The notes: generated from the sequence alone by a model not told the origin. A stretch of DNA of 64,000 nucleotides from Pirellulaceae bacterium (GCA_019636385.1 JAHBXT010000003.1:1-64000), one strand, 5' to 3'; counted from the first letter of the stretch, positions 54,804-64,000 are shown. A program made the numbers and translations.

Positions 54804-56305
54804 CCCAATATATTTTGGCGCTTGATCAAGGCACAACCAGCTCTCGAGCGCTGTTGGTGCGGCACGACGGTAGTCTGGCCGGCGTGGCACAGCAGGAATT
54901 CACTCAGTTTTTTCCGCAGCCAGGCTGGGTTGAGCACGATGCGGAGGAGATTTGGAGTAGCCAATTGGCAGTGGCTCGCAGTGTGTTGCGAAAGGCAAAG
55001 GTCAAGGCGTCTGAGATTGCAGCCATTGGCATTACGAATCAGCGCGAGACGACCGTCGTTTGGAATCGACTGACCGGCCAGCCACTGCATCGCGCTATCG
55101 TATGGCAAGATCGACGAACGGCAGATCACTGTGATCGCATTCGCAAACGAGGTCTGGCCGAGCTGTTCACCGACAAGACTGGATTGGTTGTCGATGCCTA
55201 TTTTTCAGGAACCAAGCTGGCGTGGATACTCGATAATGTGCCACACGCTCGTGCTGCGGCCAAACGCGGCGAGTTGGCGTTTGGCACAGTGGACTCTTGG
55301 TTGTTATGGAAACTGAGCGGTGGGACACAGGCTGCCGGAGCCGTTCATCGAACCGACGTGACCAACGCCAGCCGGACCATGCTGTGCAACATTCATACCT
55401 GTCAGTGGGATCAAGAGCTTCTGAAAGCACTCAAGATTCCGGCCAATGTATTGCCAGAGATTTGCCCATCCAGTGGCGTAGTGGGACATTCTGTGAAGTC
55501 TCTGCTGGGACATTCCTTGCCCATCGCCGCCTTGGCGGGCGACCAACATGCGGCACTGTTTGGTCAAATGTGCTTGCAACCGGGCATGGTCAAGAATACC
55601 TACGGCACCGGATGCTTCATGCTGATGAATGTTGGCAACCAACCGCGTGCTTCGCAAAACCGATTGCTGTCAACCGTGGCTTGGCAGACAGATCAACAAC
55701 CGATGTATGCGTTGGAAGGCAGCATCTTCATTGCCGGCGCCGTCGTACAGTGGCTGCGCGACGGCTTAAAGATTATCAAGACCGCCGCCGATGTGCAGCG
55801 CTTGGCCAGTCAGGTTCCAGATAACGGTGGCGTCTACTTGGTGCCAGCCTTTGCGGGCTTGGGGGCACCGCACTGGGACGCTTACGCGCGCGGAACCATC
55901 GTTGGATTGACACGTGGCACAACCGCTGCTCACATCGCGAGGGCGGCGCTTGAGTCCATAGCGTTTCAAACAGCCGACGTGCTGGATGCCATGCATGCCG
56001 ATTCGAAATTGAAAATTCGCGCGCTCCGGGTCGATGGCGGTGCGGCAATGAACGATTTGTTGATGCAGTTTCAGGCCGACATCTTGGGAGTGCCCGTGGT
56101 GCGTCCCAAGACCTTCGAGGCGACTGCACTGGGCGCGGGCTATTTGGCCGGCTTGGCAGTGGGATTCTGGGATAGCCCGACTCAGATTCAACAGCAATGG
56201 CAAGCTGATCGAACATTTGAGCCACAGATGAAGGCCGCCGCTGTTAAAGCTATGCGGGCCACTTGGAGCCGAGCGCTGCAGCGGTCAACCCAGTGGGCGA
56301 GCTGA
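54800..56305 (+). CDS. glpK: Glycerol kinase
   Basis: GlpK phosphorylates glycerol to sn-glycerol 3-phosphate with ATP. The product from ATG 54800 is 501 residues, the normal length, with GGGGGAA before the start. Motifs: [14 protein letters not shown] (phosphate 1), [71 protein letters not shown] and [18 protein letters not shown]. Neither glpF nor glpD is adjacent. An alternative upstream frame start would add unconserved sequence, so it was not used. Confidence 0.94.
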   Translation: MTQYILALDQGTTSSRALLVRHDGSLAGVAQQEFTQFFPQPGWVEHDAEEIWSSQLAVARSVLRKAKVKASEIAAIGITNQRETTVVWNRLTGQPLHRAIVWQDRRTADHCDRIRKRGLAELFTDKTGLVVDAYFSGTKLAWILDNVPHARAAAKRGELAFGTVDSWLLWKLSGGTQAAGAVHRTDVTNASRTMLCNIHTCQWDQELLKALKIPANVLPEICPSSGVVGHSVKSLLGHSLPIAALAGDQHAALFGQMCLQPGMVKNTYGTGCFMLMNVGNQPRASQNRLLSTVAWQTDQQPMYALEGSIFIAGAVVQWLRDGLKIIKTAADVQRLASQVPDNGGVYLVPAFAGLGAPHWDAYARGTIVGLTRGTTAAHIARAALESIAFQTADVLDAMHADSKLKIRALRVDGGAAMNDLLMQFQADILGVPVVRPKTFEATALGAGYLAGLAVGFWDSPTQIQQQWQADRTFEPQMKAAAVKAMRATWSRALQRSTQWAS

Positions 56306-56320
56306 GCCAAGCTTCAGCCT

Positions 56321-56348
56321 GTAGCCACCGTCGCCAGACAGTGGCTAC
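56321..56348 (+). repeat. Palindromic repeat after glpK
   Basis: GTAGCCAC (56321-56328) and GTGGCTAC (56341-56348) are perfect complements around CGTCGCCAGACA. It is a relative of the tandem repeat at 40268-40324, and the preceding CTTCAGCCT is also found near 24655. It lies 16 bases past the glpK stop and could act as a transcript-end hairpin for the two convergent genes. Confidence 0.65.
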
Positions 56349-56384
56349 GCTGGAACGACTACCAATGCGGCGCTGGCCAATCTC

Positions 56385-56876
56385 CTACAGGTACATACCG
56401 ACAAATCCACCGGCGTCGTCGCTGGCCTTGTTCATGGACTCAAGTCTCTGGATGGTCTTTGTCAAATCTCCTGCTTGGATAAAGCGATTGAATTCAACCA
56501 ATACGGCGCGCTGTACCGATTCGGCGAGCCAGTCGACAATGGCTTGGTTGATCCAACTGCAAGTGTCGCGAGCAAGTTCGATAGTCAGCTCACAACTGCG
56601 AGCCTGCATGTCTTGGCTATCGGTCAGCACCACACCTTCAAAGCTATACTGACACATGCCCAGAGCAGGATCATTCGTGAAGTGAAAGGTGCAGGTCGCG
56701 TTATGCAGGTAATAGCTGCCCATGCTGCCATGGGACTCACGCGCCACGCGCATTCGCTCCAGCTTGGCCGCCAATTTTGGCGAGGCATCGTCCGGGGCAG
56801 CGAAGCTCCGTACGCTGCGCAGCGGCAGGCAGTCAAATTTGACATCAACCCACGAACCAAATTCGGTATTACTCAT
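56385..56876 (-). CDS. Hypothetical protein
   Basis: Unrecognised 163-residue protein, with no signal peptide or membrane segment. It begins MSNTEFGSWVDVKFDCLPLR, has a central beta-rich part (GSYYLHNATCTFHFTNDPAL, MCQYSFEGVVLTDSQD) and a C-terminal helix pair (CSWINQAIVDWLAESVQRAV, LVEFNRFIQAGDLTKTIQRL). Protein-like composition and its position 20 bases after the sugar-nucleotide gene on the same strand argue that it is real and probably co-transcribed. Confidence 0.6.
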   Translation of the reverse strand: MSNTEFGSWVDVKFDCLPLRSVRSFAAPDDASPKLAAKLERMRVARESHGSMGSYYLHNATCTFHFTNDPALGMCQYSFEGVVLTDSQDMQARSCELTIELARDTCSWINQAIVDWLAESVQRAVLVEFNRFIQAGDLTKTIQRLESMNKASDDAGGFVGMYL

Positions 56877-56896
56877 CGGCGACTCAATGACTTCTG

Positions 56897-57907
56897 TTAA
56901 ACAAAGTTGGGCGTCGGTGGTCGATAGTGCCCCAGGTCGATCGAGCGAAACCAGTCAATTGTTTGCACCAGTCCTTCGCGCAAGGTAATTGAGGGTTGCC
57001 AGTTTAGTTCTTTCTTGGCCAAAGTGATATCGGGGCGGCGCCGCGTGGGATCGTCGGCTGGCAGCGGGCGCTGAACCAATTTCACACGCGCACCGGTCAA
57101 CTCGATGACCAACTCGGCCAATTCGCGGATCGTGAATTCACCGGGATTGCCCAAATTACATGGACCCACGAAGCGATCTGGTCCATTCATCAATCGCACA
57201 ATGCCCTCGACCAGGTCGTCGCGGTAACAAAAACTGCGTGTCTGACTGCCATCGCCAAAGATGGTGATGTCGTTGCCAGTCAAGGCTTGGCGAATGAAGT
57301 TGGAAACGACCCGACCATCGTAGGGATGTATGCGAGGACCGTAGGTATTGAAAATCCGCACGATGCGAATGTTCAATTTGTTCATGCGATGGTAATCCAT
57401 GAACAATGTCTCGGCGACACGCTTGCCTTCATCGTAACAGGCACGCGGTCCAATCGGATTCACACTGCCGCGATAGCTTTCAGGCTGCGGATGCACCTCC
57501 GGATCTCCGTACACTTCCGAGGTGCTAGCCAACAGCACTTTGGCCCCGCAACGCTTGGCCATACCCAGCATGTTCAGCGAACCAAGAATGCTGGTCTTGC
57601 TGGTCTTGATTGGATTGAACTGATAGTGCCCTGGCGCTGCGGGGCACGCCATGTGGTAGATTTCGTCCACTTCCAAGAAGATGGGTAGCGTTACATCGTG
57701 ACGAATGAGTTCAAAATTCGGTCGATCCAATAGATGCGCCACATTGGACTTTTGACTGGTAAAGAAATTGTCCAAGCAGATAACGTCATGACCTTCGGCG
57801 ACCAGACGTTCGCAGATATGCGAGCCTAGGAAACCGGCTCCACCCGTAACCAGAATACGTTTGATCGCGACCACGTTGACAACTTTCCATGCCTTGAGGG
57901 GCTGCAA
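56897..57907 (-). CDS. UDP-glucuronate decarboxylase-like SDR epimerase
   Basis: The family converts UDP-glucuronate to UDP-xylose for cell-surface polysaccharide. The product has [19 protein letters not shown] (NAD binding), [36 protein letters not shown], the [12 protein letters not shown] catalytic Tyr/Lys and [20 protein letters not shown]. These are the UXS hallmarks. Start is uncertain: ATG 57907 gives 11 extra residues, whereas GTG 57874 has GGAAAG upstream and fits the usual beginning. No membrane anchor. Glycosyltransferase neighbours are lacking. Confidence 0.88.
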   Translation of the reverse strand: MQPLKAWKVVNVVAIKRILVTGGAGFLGSHICERLVAEGHDVICLDNFFTSQKSNVAHLLDRPNFELIRHDVTLPIFLEVDEIYHMACPAAPGHYQFNPIKTSKTSILGSLNMLGMAKRCGAKVLLASTSEVYGDPEVHPQPESYRGSVNPIGPRACYDEGKRVAETLFMDYHRMNKLNIRIVRIFNTYGPRIHPYDGRVVSNFIRQALTGNDITIFGDGSQTRSFCYRDDLVEGIVRLMNGPDRFVGPCNLGNPGEFTIRELAELVIELTGARVKLVQRPLPADDPTRRRPDITLAKKELNWQPSITLREGLVQTIDWFRSIDLGHYRPPTPNFV

Positions 57908-57974
57908 ATGCGGCTGGCAACCGCCACGTGGTCAGGATACCGAAAAACTACTGGCTTGAGAAGGGTTGCGGTTA

Positions 57975-58913
57975 CTAAGGTAGGTCGATCAGTTGTCCAT
58001 CGGCGCGCTCGCCCAGGCACTGGAGCGTGTTGGCATCTGTATTCTGAGATAGAAAACGCACACTGCCGTCGGCCAAGACGAACATGGCACCGCCAGAGTG
58101 ATAGCTGGCAAAGCCGCCAACAAACAATGAGTCGATGGGTTGGGGAGCTTCTGCTGAAAACGCATGACTTTGCTGCATGTCCGTGGAATTGATTGCGATG
58201 CCTGTATTACGCAGAGTGGCTCGAGTGCCAGAGGTCCAATTCAGCAGGCGAGGGTTGGCTCGAACTTCGCCCAGTGCAATCGTGTACGTTGTGCCATCTT
58301 CAATTTCGTGTTGGCGAATGTGGCGGTTCAAGAAGAATAGGCCACCGTTGTCAACATTGATGGGCGTTTCCTGGCCACCTGTACATCCCGCATAGCAACT
58401 GGTGGTAATTTCTTCTTTTGCGACTGAGTCCCGATAGCGGCTGTAGCCAGGGGAGGGGCTACTGGGGCAGATAAAGACTGGCACACGATGGTCGCGCACC
58501 GGCAGATTCATTTCAGCATAAGCACCGGCCTGTTGATCAAACTGGCGATAAGCCACCGATTCTTCGATGAAAGGCAGCAACTGAACTGTCCAACTCACGT
58601 GCTGGCCGTTGGGCTCTGAGCGAATTGGACCGGGCTGGTCATCCAACACACCCGCCGGCAGACGCTCTGAATTGAACTGATGGTGCTGCAAAGCGATCCC
58701 CAGTTGCATCATGTTGTTTCCGCAGCTCGACCGTCGCGCTGCCTCACGCGCCGCCTGCACGGCCGGCAGCAGAAGTCCCACCAGGATGCCGATGATTGCG
58801 ATAACCACCAGCAATTCCACTAGCGTGAACGCGGTCACACGCCGACGTGTAGTTGCCTGTAAACTGCTAGTAGCTCGCTCGTGTTTCCGGATTTGGCAGC
58901 GATTTGCACTCAT
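57975..58913 (-). CDS. DUF1559 domain prepilin-like protein, pseudopilus operon
   Basis: From ATG 58913, with GGAGAAG upstream, the product has about 312 residues. A basic leader is followed by FTLVELLVVIAIIGILVGLL and LPAVQAAREAARR, later NGQHVSWTVQLLPFIEESVA, GGLFFLNRHIRQHEIEDGTT and MFVLADGSVRFLSQNTD. Unlike the gene at 31351 it is the last gene of an operon with pseudopilins and GspF-like proteins, 31 bases after the GspK-like gene. Confidence 0.92.
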   Translation of the reverse strand: MSANRCQIRKHERATSSLQATTRRRVTAFTLVELLVVIAIIGILVGLLLPAVQAAREAARRSSCGNNMMQLGIALQHHQFNSERLPAGVLDDQPGPIRSEPNGQHVSWTVQLLPFIEESVAYRQFDQQAGAYAEMNLPVRDHRVPVFICPSSPSPGYSRYRDSVAKEEITTSCYAGCTGGQETPINVDNGGLFFLNRHIRQHEIEDGTTYTIALGEVRANPRLLNWTSGTRATLRNTGIAINSTDMQQSHAFSAEAPQPIDSLFVGGFASYHSGGAMFVLADGSVRFLSQNTDANTLQCLGERADGQLIDLP

Positions 58914-58944
58914 GATTTCTTCTCCCTCGAATAAAATTCTCAAG

Positions 58945-59439
58945 TTATGGATTGGCAGATGGCGGTGGAACAGGAACTTCAACATTTCGCGTTAAGCGAA
59001 TTACTTGGTGTGGCTGACGAGAATTCCCGAGGCTAGCGGTTACCGACCATTGCTGAGAAATCGCTCCTGCGGCGGGACTACGAGTGACTTCAATCAGCGC
59101 CAGTTCATAATCCCGAAACGCGTTGTGAACGTTCCAATGTTCCCCTGGATACTGCTCGTGATCATGGGATAGACCGCTTTTTGCCCGTTGGACTCCAGCT
59201 TCTAGCAAATAAGCTGCCTGCTGGCGCTGAAGTTCAATCCGGCAGCTCTGACGACCGACGATTGTGGCTCGCAATGCAATCGCCACCAGCGACATAGCTA
59301 CCATCGTGCAAACCAACACCATCACCAGCAATGTGCCGCGCCGATGTTGCCACCTCCGTTGCGCGGTTTCATACCAACCAATTCGCGTGCTGGCAGCTTG
59401 GTATTCCATTTGGCGATCTGCGAATATTTTGATGGACAT
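58945..59439 (-). CDS. Pseudopilin-like protein, possible GspK-type
   Basis: The 164-residue product has a basic stretch QRRWQHRRG followed by a hydrophobic helix (TLLVMVLVCTMVAMSLVAIA), as in minor pseudopilins of the GspK or PilX kind, which begin RRG-x-x-L. The helix continues with QRQQAAYLLEAGVQRA, typical for these proteins. The Glu at +5 is absent, as in GspK. The C-terminal part is short. Its ATG overlaps the stop of the gene upstream (TAATG). Confidence 0.65.
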   Translation of the reverse strand: MSIKIFADRQMEYQAASTRIGWYETAQRRWQHRRGTLLVMVLVCTMVAMSLVAIALRATIVGRQSCRIELQRQQAAYLLEAGVQRAKSGLSHDHEQYPGEHWNVHNAFRDYELALIEVTRSPAAGAISQQWSVTASLGNSRQPHQVIRLTRNVEVPVPPPSANP

Positions 59440-60026
59440 TACGGCTGCTGCTCCAGAGGTGACGGGTCAATGTCTTGCAAGGTAGAGTGACCAGCATCGG
59501 TGACAATCGCGACTATTTCAGTTTGAACAGGAGCTTCAATCAACCGCTCGAGCTGAGGCGGTGTATTAACTATTCTCGACTTGCGAACAATTGCTAACCG
59601 CAATCTGCGTACCAGTGACTCTGTGTCATCCGCTACTGGACCGCCCTGTGGTATGACCAGCGACAGTCTGGCCTGCGAGTCTGCTGTCAGCCGATACTCT
59701 TCTTTCGCCGTTGGCTCCTGGTTGGCTCTACTTTGCACACTGCGACACAGACGGTGGTTATCCAGTATCTGCCACTGAATTATTTGCTGGGAGCTATTTA
59801 CTACTTCCAAGTGTTGTTCCGAATGGAACCTGACGACTTGGACCTGTCGCAGATCGTTACGCAGATCCAATGACAGTCTGGCTAAATCAGCAGTGTGCTG
59901 CTGCCGCGCGGTTGCCGATTCCGATAACTGAAACCCCGACCGCATCATTTGCGCGACCACCAGGAACAGTGCGCTGCTGACCGAAATGAACACCAACGTT
60001 TCGATGAGCGTAAAACCAAATCGCAT
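59439..60026 (-). CDS. Pseudopilin-like protein, GspJ/PilW type
   Basis: ATG 60026 has AGGAG at good distance; an earlier GTG at 60050 overlaps the upstream stop. The 195-residue product starts MRFGFTLIETLVFISVSSAL, a type IV pilin leader with Glu at +5. It continues with DLARLSLDLRNDLRQVQVVR and a beta-rich C-terminal half, as in GspJ/PilW. It follows the PilV/GspI-like gene and overlaps the GspK-like gene. Confidence 0.72.
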   Translation of the reverse strand: MRFGFTLIETLVFISVSSALFLVVAQMMRSGFQLSESATARQQHTADLARLSLDLRNDLRQVQVVRFHSEQHLEVVNSSQQIIQWQILDNHRLCRSVQSRANQEPTAKEEYRLTADSQARLSLVIPQGGPVADDTESLVRRLRLAIVRKSRIVNTPPQLERLIEAPVQTEIVAIVTDAGHSTLQDIDPSPLEQQP

Positions 60027-60046
60027 GCATACTCCTGAATGGGCTT

Positions 60047-60577
60047 TCACGGCTGCGGCTCCGGATTGACTGAAGTTGTGGTGTCGCCTGCTGGCGAAGC
60101 AGTATTTATGGCATCCTCTGCGAGCGCATGTGCTATGGCATCGCCGCCTGGCGGAATTGCCGTAGAAGTAATCCAGCCAATCATTTCCAGTGGTTTGCTA
60201 GATCCCATTCGCTGCCAGTTAATGGTCAGTCGTAACCGTTGGCCCAATTCATCGCCAATCAATTCCGCTGTCATCGTTGCCGCAGGTAGAACCTCAGCGA
60301 TCTCGCCACTAACGGCGATCGAACCTATTTCAACGGCTCTTTGAGTGGGATCCAGGTCCAGCAGTCGATCCATCTGATTGCACAGTTCGTCTGTGGCGAG
60401 TTGGCAATTACGCGTGTCGCCCCACAGTCGCATAAGCCGGCCGTGAGCTTGAGTGATTACAGAGATGATTACGGCCAGGATAGTCGCGGCAACCAGCGCC
60501 TCGACTAGCAGCGAGCCATGCCGACCAAGCGGAAGCACTCTGCGACGATGGCCTAATTGAGCGGTATGTTCAGTCAT
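60047..60577 (-). CDS. Pseudopilin-like protein, GspI/PilV type
   Basis: The 176-residue product carries RHGSLLVEALVAATILAVII, a prepilin signature with Glu at +5 in the form GSLLVEAL common in PilV/GspI proteins. LATDELCNQMDRLLDLD follows. The C-terminus is acidic and low-complexity. It begins 10 bases after the second GspF-like gene. Confidence 0.7.
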   Translation of the reverse strand: MTEHTAQLGHRRRVLPLGRHGSLLVEALVAATILAVIISVITQAHGRLMRLWGDTRNCQLATDELCNQMDRLLDLDPTQRAVEIGSIAVSGEIAEVLPAATMTAELIGDELGQRLRLTINWQRMGSSKPLEMIGWITSTAIPPGGDAIAHALAEDAINTASPAGDTTTSVNPEPQP

Positions 60578-60587
60578 GGATGCCTCA

Positions 60588-61709
60588 TTAAGCGAGCGAA
60601 TGGACGAGCCCGTTCAAAACCGAGAACATGGCGATGCAGAACCACAATACAACCAGGCCGAACAGGCAGGTTACCAAGACTTGGGCGGCGACACACAGCA
60701 AACGATCGCGCCGCTGGACGTCACCCGGAATCCGTTCGGCCAACTGCTGAAGCAACCAGCCTTGTTGAACGCTTGAGTCAAGCAACTTCAGAGAATTCTC
60801 CTGATCGCGAGTAATTAAGCCGGCGCTACGCAGGCTGCGGGGCAAGCCTTCGCGTAACTCAATTTCATTGCGTGCTACCAGCAGTCTGTGACGGAGCATT
60901 GGATCAAAGTGATAGCGTGCCAGCGTCGCTAATGCTCCATCTGCTGGCCGACCGGCCTGCATCGAACAGCCCAGTAGTTCCAAAACCTGAGCCGATCGAA
61001 GTCTGCGCAGTCTTTCTGAGAAAAAAGACCCTAGTCTTCGACGAAACCAGCGGGCTAGACCGAATCGACTGGACAAGCCCCACATGAGAATTGCCGACAA
61101 CAAACCCACAGGCAAAAACATTATTAGATTGTGGGGCCAAGTGTGAGATAATGAGAGGAATACTCGCGGTGGCTCCATCCCAAACTCGGAGTATATCTTC
61201 AAAAAATTAGGAGCAATTAACGCGCAGATGAACGTTCCCAGCCCGATGAGGATTAAAAGCAGTACGAAAAAATGTCGCCAGCTCGGGGTATTCGCGGCGT
61301 CCCTTTGGCAAGTCAGTCGACGAGTTGCTTGTTGGCGCAAATGTTGGAGCGTCTGGGGCAAAGTGCCTGACTGTGACGCCAAACGAATGGCCAACATAGT
61401 ATCGTCGCTGAGCACATCCGGGGTCTGCTCCAATGCGTCGGGCAACGACAATCCTGATTTGAGTCGCTTGGACAACAAATGCACGCGCCGCCCATGGACT
61501 CCTGTTTCCTCCTGGGAATACAGCTCGACGATTTCACCCAGTAAAAATGGCTGTGGCGATGTAGACGAAGGCTGATGAGCGTATTCAAGCAGCCTCAGTA
61601 AGCTACCTTGCGCGGCTGGGATAGAATTCGCACGCCACAGCCGGTTGACTCGCCACCACGAGCGATCTGCCCAAGTTGAGATCCGATTAATCAGTGGCGT
61701 GCCGAGCAT
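60588..61709 (-). CDS. GspF-like type II secretion inner-membrane protein (second)
   Basis: The 373-residue product has the duplicated GspF/PilC plan: a soluble helical domain (GRRVHLLSKRLKSGLSLPDA, LSDDTMLAIRLASQSGTL), membrane segments (FFVLLLILIGLGTFICALIA), a second soluble domain (LELLGCSMQAGRPADGALAT, GLITRDQENSLKLLDSSVQQ) and a C-terminal membrane segment. GspF anchors the assembly ATPase under the pseudopilus. One base separates it from the gene upstream. Confidence 0.82.
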   Translation of the reverse strand: MLGTPLINRISTWADRSWWRVNRLWRANSIPAAQGSLLRLLEYAHQPSSTSPQPFLLGEIVELYSQEETGVHGRRVHLLSKRLKSGLSLPDALEQTPDVLSDDTMLAIRLASQSGTLPQTLQHLRQQATRRLTCQRDAANTPSWRHFFVLLLILIGLGTFICALIAPNFLKIYSEFGMEPPRVFLSLSHTWPHNLIMFLPVGLLSAILMWGLSSRFGLARWFRRRLGSFFSERLRRLRSAQVLELLGCSMQAGRPADGALATLARYHFDPMLRHRLLVARNEIELREGLPRSLRSAGLITRDQENSLKLLDSSVQQGWLLQQLAERIPGDVQRRDRLLCVAAQVLVTCLFGLVVLWFCIAMFSVLNGLVHSLA

Positions 61710-61710
61710 A

Positions 61711-62694
61711 CTATCCCAGTTCCGTAATAAGGTTGAGAAGCGGCAAAAAAACGGCCAAAACTACAAGCAGAACAAGAACGCCCAGTAGAATAATCAACAG
61801 TGGCCCAATAACGGCAACCATTTTTCCAGGACGCGGTAGCCAGCGGTCGCGATACAGTTGCCCAAGGCAGCGGAACAATTCAACTTGACTGGCTGTCGGC
61901 AAGGCGAGACCGCGTATCAGCAGTTGGGGGAGTACCCTGGAAGAACCGCTGTTGCCGATAGGCTTGCCCGATTCAACTTCTTCCGCAGCGCTGAGCACAG
62001 CCTGTCGAATTACAGGATGCGAGCAACCGCGAGCGACCAGCCTGAGCGACTCTGCTGCCGCGAATCCCAACGCAAGCAGTTCAGCAAAGTTTTGCGTCAA
62101 GATGGCCATGGCTTTGACGTTTTGATACCGTCCAGCAGTCAACCACGGAGTCAGTCGATGCGTAAGTCCATAATTTCGCCACAACTTGACTACGAAGACG
62201 GTAGGTATGGCGCACAGCCCTGCAGCCATGAGAGTGCTACCGAATTCACTAAATATCCATTTATTCAGCCCCAAGAGCACCTTTGTCGAGTATGGCAACC
62301 GTGAGCCAAAATCATTGAACATACTTTCGTAGATAGGCACTATCAGCACCGATGCCAGCAACAGAACCGCCAGCAGCAATAACGAGACGACAGCGGGATA
62401 TAGCCACATTGACCACGGAGATTGCTGAGCATCCAATTGATCAACGACTCTTACCAAATCCTCATGGCTATTAGCAGTGAACTGGATCGGATGAACCACG
62501 AGGTGCATCACCGCTGCTGTACTGGGATCGCTAGCCAATAACGCGACGTCGGTCACCGTGCTGAGCTTCTTAGAGACAATTCGCAAACGGTTTGCAATGC
62601 GTCGGTCGCCTACTTCGTCGGCAAGCGCCGCGAACAGACCGGACCATTCAGGTAGGTGTTGTAAAGCTCTGGTCGTGTGCTGGACTGGATTCAT
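61711..62694 (-). CDS. GspF-like inner-membrane protein (first)
   Basis: ATG 62694 overlaps the upstream stop (ATGA). The 327-residue product has one short soluble part, membrane segments (WLYPAVVSLLLLAVLLLASV), a PilC-like stretch QNFAELLALGFAAAESLRLV and CSHPVIRQAVLSAAEEVESG, RGLALPTASQVELFRCLGQL and a C-terminal membrane helix. It looks like a shortened GspF paralog, lacking most of the first cytoplasmic repeat. Confidence 0.75.
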   Translation of the reverse strand: MNPVQHTTRALQHLPEWSGLFAALADEVGDRRIANRLRIVSKKLSTVTDVALLASDPSTAAVMHLVVHPIQFTANSHEDLVRVVDQLDAQQSPWSMWLYPAVVSLLLLAVLLLASVLIVPIYESMFNDFGSRLPYSTKVLLGLNKWIFSEFGSTLMAAGLCAIPTVFVVKLWRNYGLTHRLTPWLTAGRYQNVKAMAILTQNFAELLALGFAAAESLRLVARGCSHPVIRQAVLSAAEEVESGKPIGNSGSSRVLPQLLIRGLALPTASQVELFRCLGQLYRDRWLPRPGKMVAVIGPLLIILLGVLVLLVVLAVFLPLLNLITELG

Positions 62695-63722
62695 CGGCCG
62701 CTTCCATATCCGTCGATCAGCATCTGCAATGTCGCCGCCAGCGGTTGAAACAGCATTAATCCCGCAATCAATGCCATGCCACCTCCTACGACCAAATGCA
62801 CTGCAAATGGTAGGCGATTGGCCGATTTTAGGTTTGCTCGCGCACCAATCCATCCATACAACTGCTCGGTCCAACGGAAGACACTACTGTCGGCTGTCAT
62901 TGCCGAATATTGCTGGCTCCAGTCCAGCAACGGCGCATCAGTCGCGTCAACCGTGTTAGCGCTGGGCGCCGAAGTTGAAGAGTCAATTTGTTGGCGTTGC
63001 TGGACCTGCTCCAACTCTGCATCCCAGGCCAGTAGTCTTGCCAGCCGGGCACGATCGAGGGCTTGTGACGTACAGGCGGTTAGCTTTGTGCGAGTCGCCA
63101 CCGACTGCGAACGCTGCATGCGCCAGGCGAAGAGGCCTGCCAGCACCAACAGGACTGCAATCAACCACCACGGGTGAGACCCTACAACAAACAGCAGTCG
63201 CATGATGCCGTCAGGTTGCACATCGGCCTGTTGTGCCAGCCGCTGCATGCGCGGAATGGATACGGAAGCCACCACGCCCCAGCAGACGCAACCCAACAGA
63301 CAATAGATGGTTGTGTAGAAATAGGATAATTCCAAACTGGCAGTCGAAGTGCGTTTTAGTTTTGTGTATGCGATCAACAGCTCTAGCGACTCGATCGACT
63401 GGCCGCCGCTGATCCACCGTCGCCAAATATCAAAGTACAGCGGGCGTAGGGCAGGCAAAGAGGCCAAAGAGGCGTCGGGCGTCAGGCCGCGCTGAGCATC
63501 CGCTAGCACACGCTTGACAATCACCTGCAATCGCTGCCTGAAACTATGCACGGATTCATTTGCTAATATCGTGGTGCCCGCCTGCGGGTCGGAGATGTCG
63601 GATTCAGGGGTCAGCGAAACCGAATTGTGCATTACGGGATTAAGCAGCAGTTCTTCGATAGGAAAGCCTGCCAACTGTAAAGCTTCAAGCTGCTGATGAA
63701 AGCGTTCAATGGGAGCGATCAT
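62691..63722 (-). CDS. Membrane protein of the pseudopilus operon, distant GspF-like
   Basis: The 343-residue product has a helical N-terminal soluble part (SFRQRLQVIVKRVLADAQRG, LPALRPLYFDIWRRWISGGQ), membrane segments near 135-155 and 185-205 (WWLIAVLLVLAGLFAWRMQR), a linker and a last membrane segment (LVVGGGMALIAGLMLFQPLA). Topology recalls GspF but no GspF motif is convincing. Overlaps its neighbours on both sides (17 and 4 bases), so it belongs to the operon. Confidence 0.6.
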   Translation of the reverse strand: MIAPIERFHQQLEALQLAGFPIEELLLNPVMHNSVSLTPESDISDPQAGTTILANESVHSFRQRLQVIVKRVLADAQRGLTPDASLASLPALRPLYFDIWRRWISGGQSIESLELLIAYTKLKRTSTASLELSYFYTTIYCLLGCVCWGVVASVSIPRMQRLAQQADVQPDGIMRLLFVVGSHPWWLIAVLLVLAGLFAWRMQRSQSVATRTKLTACTSQALDRARLARLLAWDAELEQVQQRQQIDSSTSAPSANTVDATDAPLLDWSQQYSAMTADSSVFRWTEQLYGWIGARANLKSANRLPFAVHLVVGGGMALIAGLMLFQPLAATLQMLIDGYGSGR

Positions 63723-64000
63723 CTCCGCCTCGCAGTTGGCGAAATGTCTCTACCAGTGCCCAATCGACATTCGTTCCGGCATACGCTGAGTACTCGAGAG
63801 CCTGGCGCTGAACCTGCTCACTAGTGGGAGCCGATAGCTCGTCTCGGTAGCCAGCTAAAACCCAGAACAAGCCTAAGATACTCACCCATAATCCCGCCAT
63901 ACAGATTCCAAAATTTCGCAGCTTCGTTAGCTCAGCACGTCGCACATCGATATCGCGGGCCGCTTCAACGACGCGTGGTCGCAGATCATCAGAGGGAACC
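63706..64000 (-). CDS. Small single-span membrane protein, 5' end outside window
   Basis: The frame is open to the window edge (RPRVVEAARDIDVRRAELTK), so the start is probably beyond 64000. One membrane segment (FGICMAGLWVSILGLFWVLA), then a short soluble tail ending LVETFRQLRGGDDRSH. It overlaps the next gene by 17 bases. It may be the end of a PilN/GspL-like or unrelated operon member; not recognised. Confidence 0.55.
   Translation of the reverse strand, partial: VPSDDLRPRVVEAARDIDVRRAELTKLRNFGICMAGLWVSILGLFWVLAGYRDELSAPTSEQVQRQALEYSAYAGTNVDWALVETFRQLRGGDDRSH

Noticed and set aside
56385..56900. Plus-strand 141-codon frame over the hypothetical gene at 56385-56876
   Set aside because: The minus-strand frame has better protein composition and sits 20 bases after a same-strand gene; only one of the two can be real.
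61858..62304. Plus-strand 148-codon frame over the first GspF-like gene
   Set aside because: Antisense to a convincing membrane protein in a tightly packed operon.

Overview
The window reads as chromosome of a planctomycete, probably of the Pirellula/Rhodopirellula type. The case rests on gene content: two DUF1559 proteins with the N-terminus FTLVELLVVIAIIGILVG, a planctomycete/verrucomicrobial Minf_1886-type protein, a DUF5690-type transporter beside phosphonate genes, a GldF/GldG-like fusion with a DUF4340 protein, a tandem UvrA of 2339 residues, and many spaced single genes. No rRNA, tRNA, CRISPR array or intact insertion sequence was seen. This is family recognition by eye, without any database search.

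Layout. 1-942: 3' part of a YcjF/DUF697-like membrane protein. 943-4660: a decayed accessory region with two fragments of an integron-type tyrosine recombinase, a short direct repeat, an antitoxin with a nonsense-mutated ParE toxin, a secreted hydrolase directly behind a GTTAGGC core-like site, a small hypothetical gene, and a GlsB-type protein frameshifted in a G run. 4855-15446 (minus): Coa1-like protein, OB-fold membrane protein, flotillin, a 1.8-kb-residue-class AAA+ ATPase (about 1776 aa), a methyltransferase and a dienelactone hydrolase, with tight or overlapping junctions in the core. 15740-17912: small membrane protein coupled to a short-chain dehydrogenase, then a convergent TIM-barrel protein. 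18464-24297 (minus): gliding-type ABC exporter operon. 24865-25829: rplM-rpsI. 26019-30987 (minus): five-gene phosphonate catabolism operon.

31351-36423: DUF1559 protein, lipoprotein, zinc-ribbon membrane protein, cytochrome c-prime-like protein and a LysM/L,D-transpeptidase. 36899-41665 (minus): RND permease and a D-threonine aldolase-like enzyme. 42103-49818: a LigD_N-like protein divergent from the tandem uvrA. 49874-52480 (minus): flgC-fliE-fliF. 52748-56305: RicT-like protein, Minf_1886 protein, small membrane protein, glycerol kinase. 56385-57907 (minus): hypothetical and UDP-glucuronate decarboxylase-like genes. 57975-64000 (minus): a type II secretion/pseudopilus-like operon (three membrane proteins of which two are GspF-like, three pseudopilins, a DUF1559 protein) running off the window edge.

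The strongest functional units are the phosphonate operon (transport, oxidation, C-P bond hydrolysis), the flotillin/ATPase membrane-platform operon, the ABC exporter operon and the pseudopilus operon. The most unusual items are the integron relic at the left, the tandem UvrA with an unexplained C-terminal extension, and the flotillin-giant ATPase-methyltransferase coupling.
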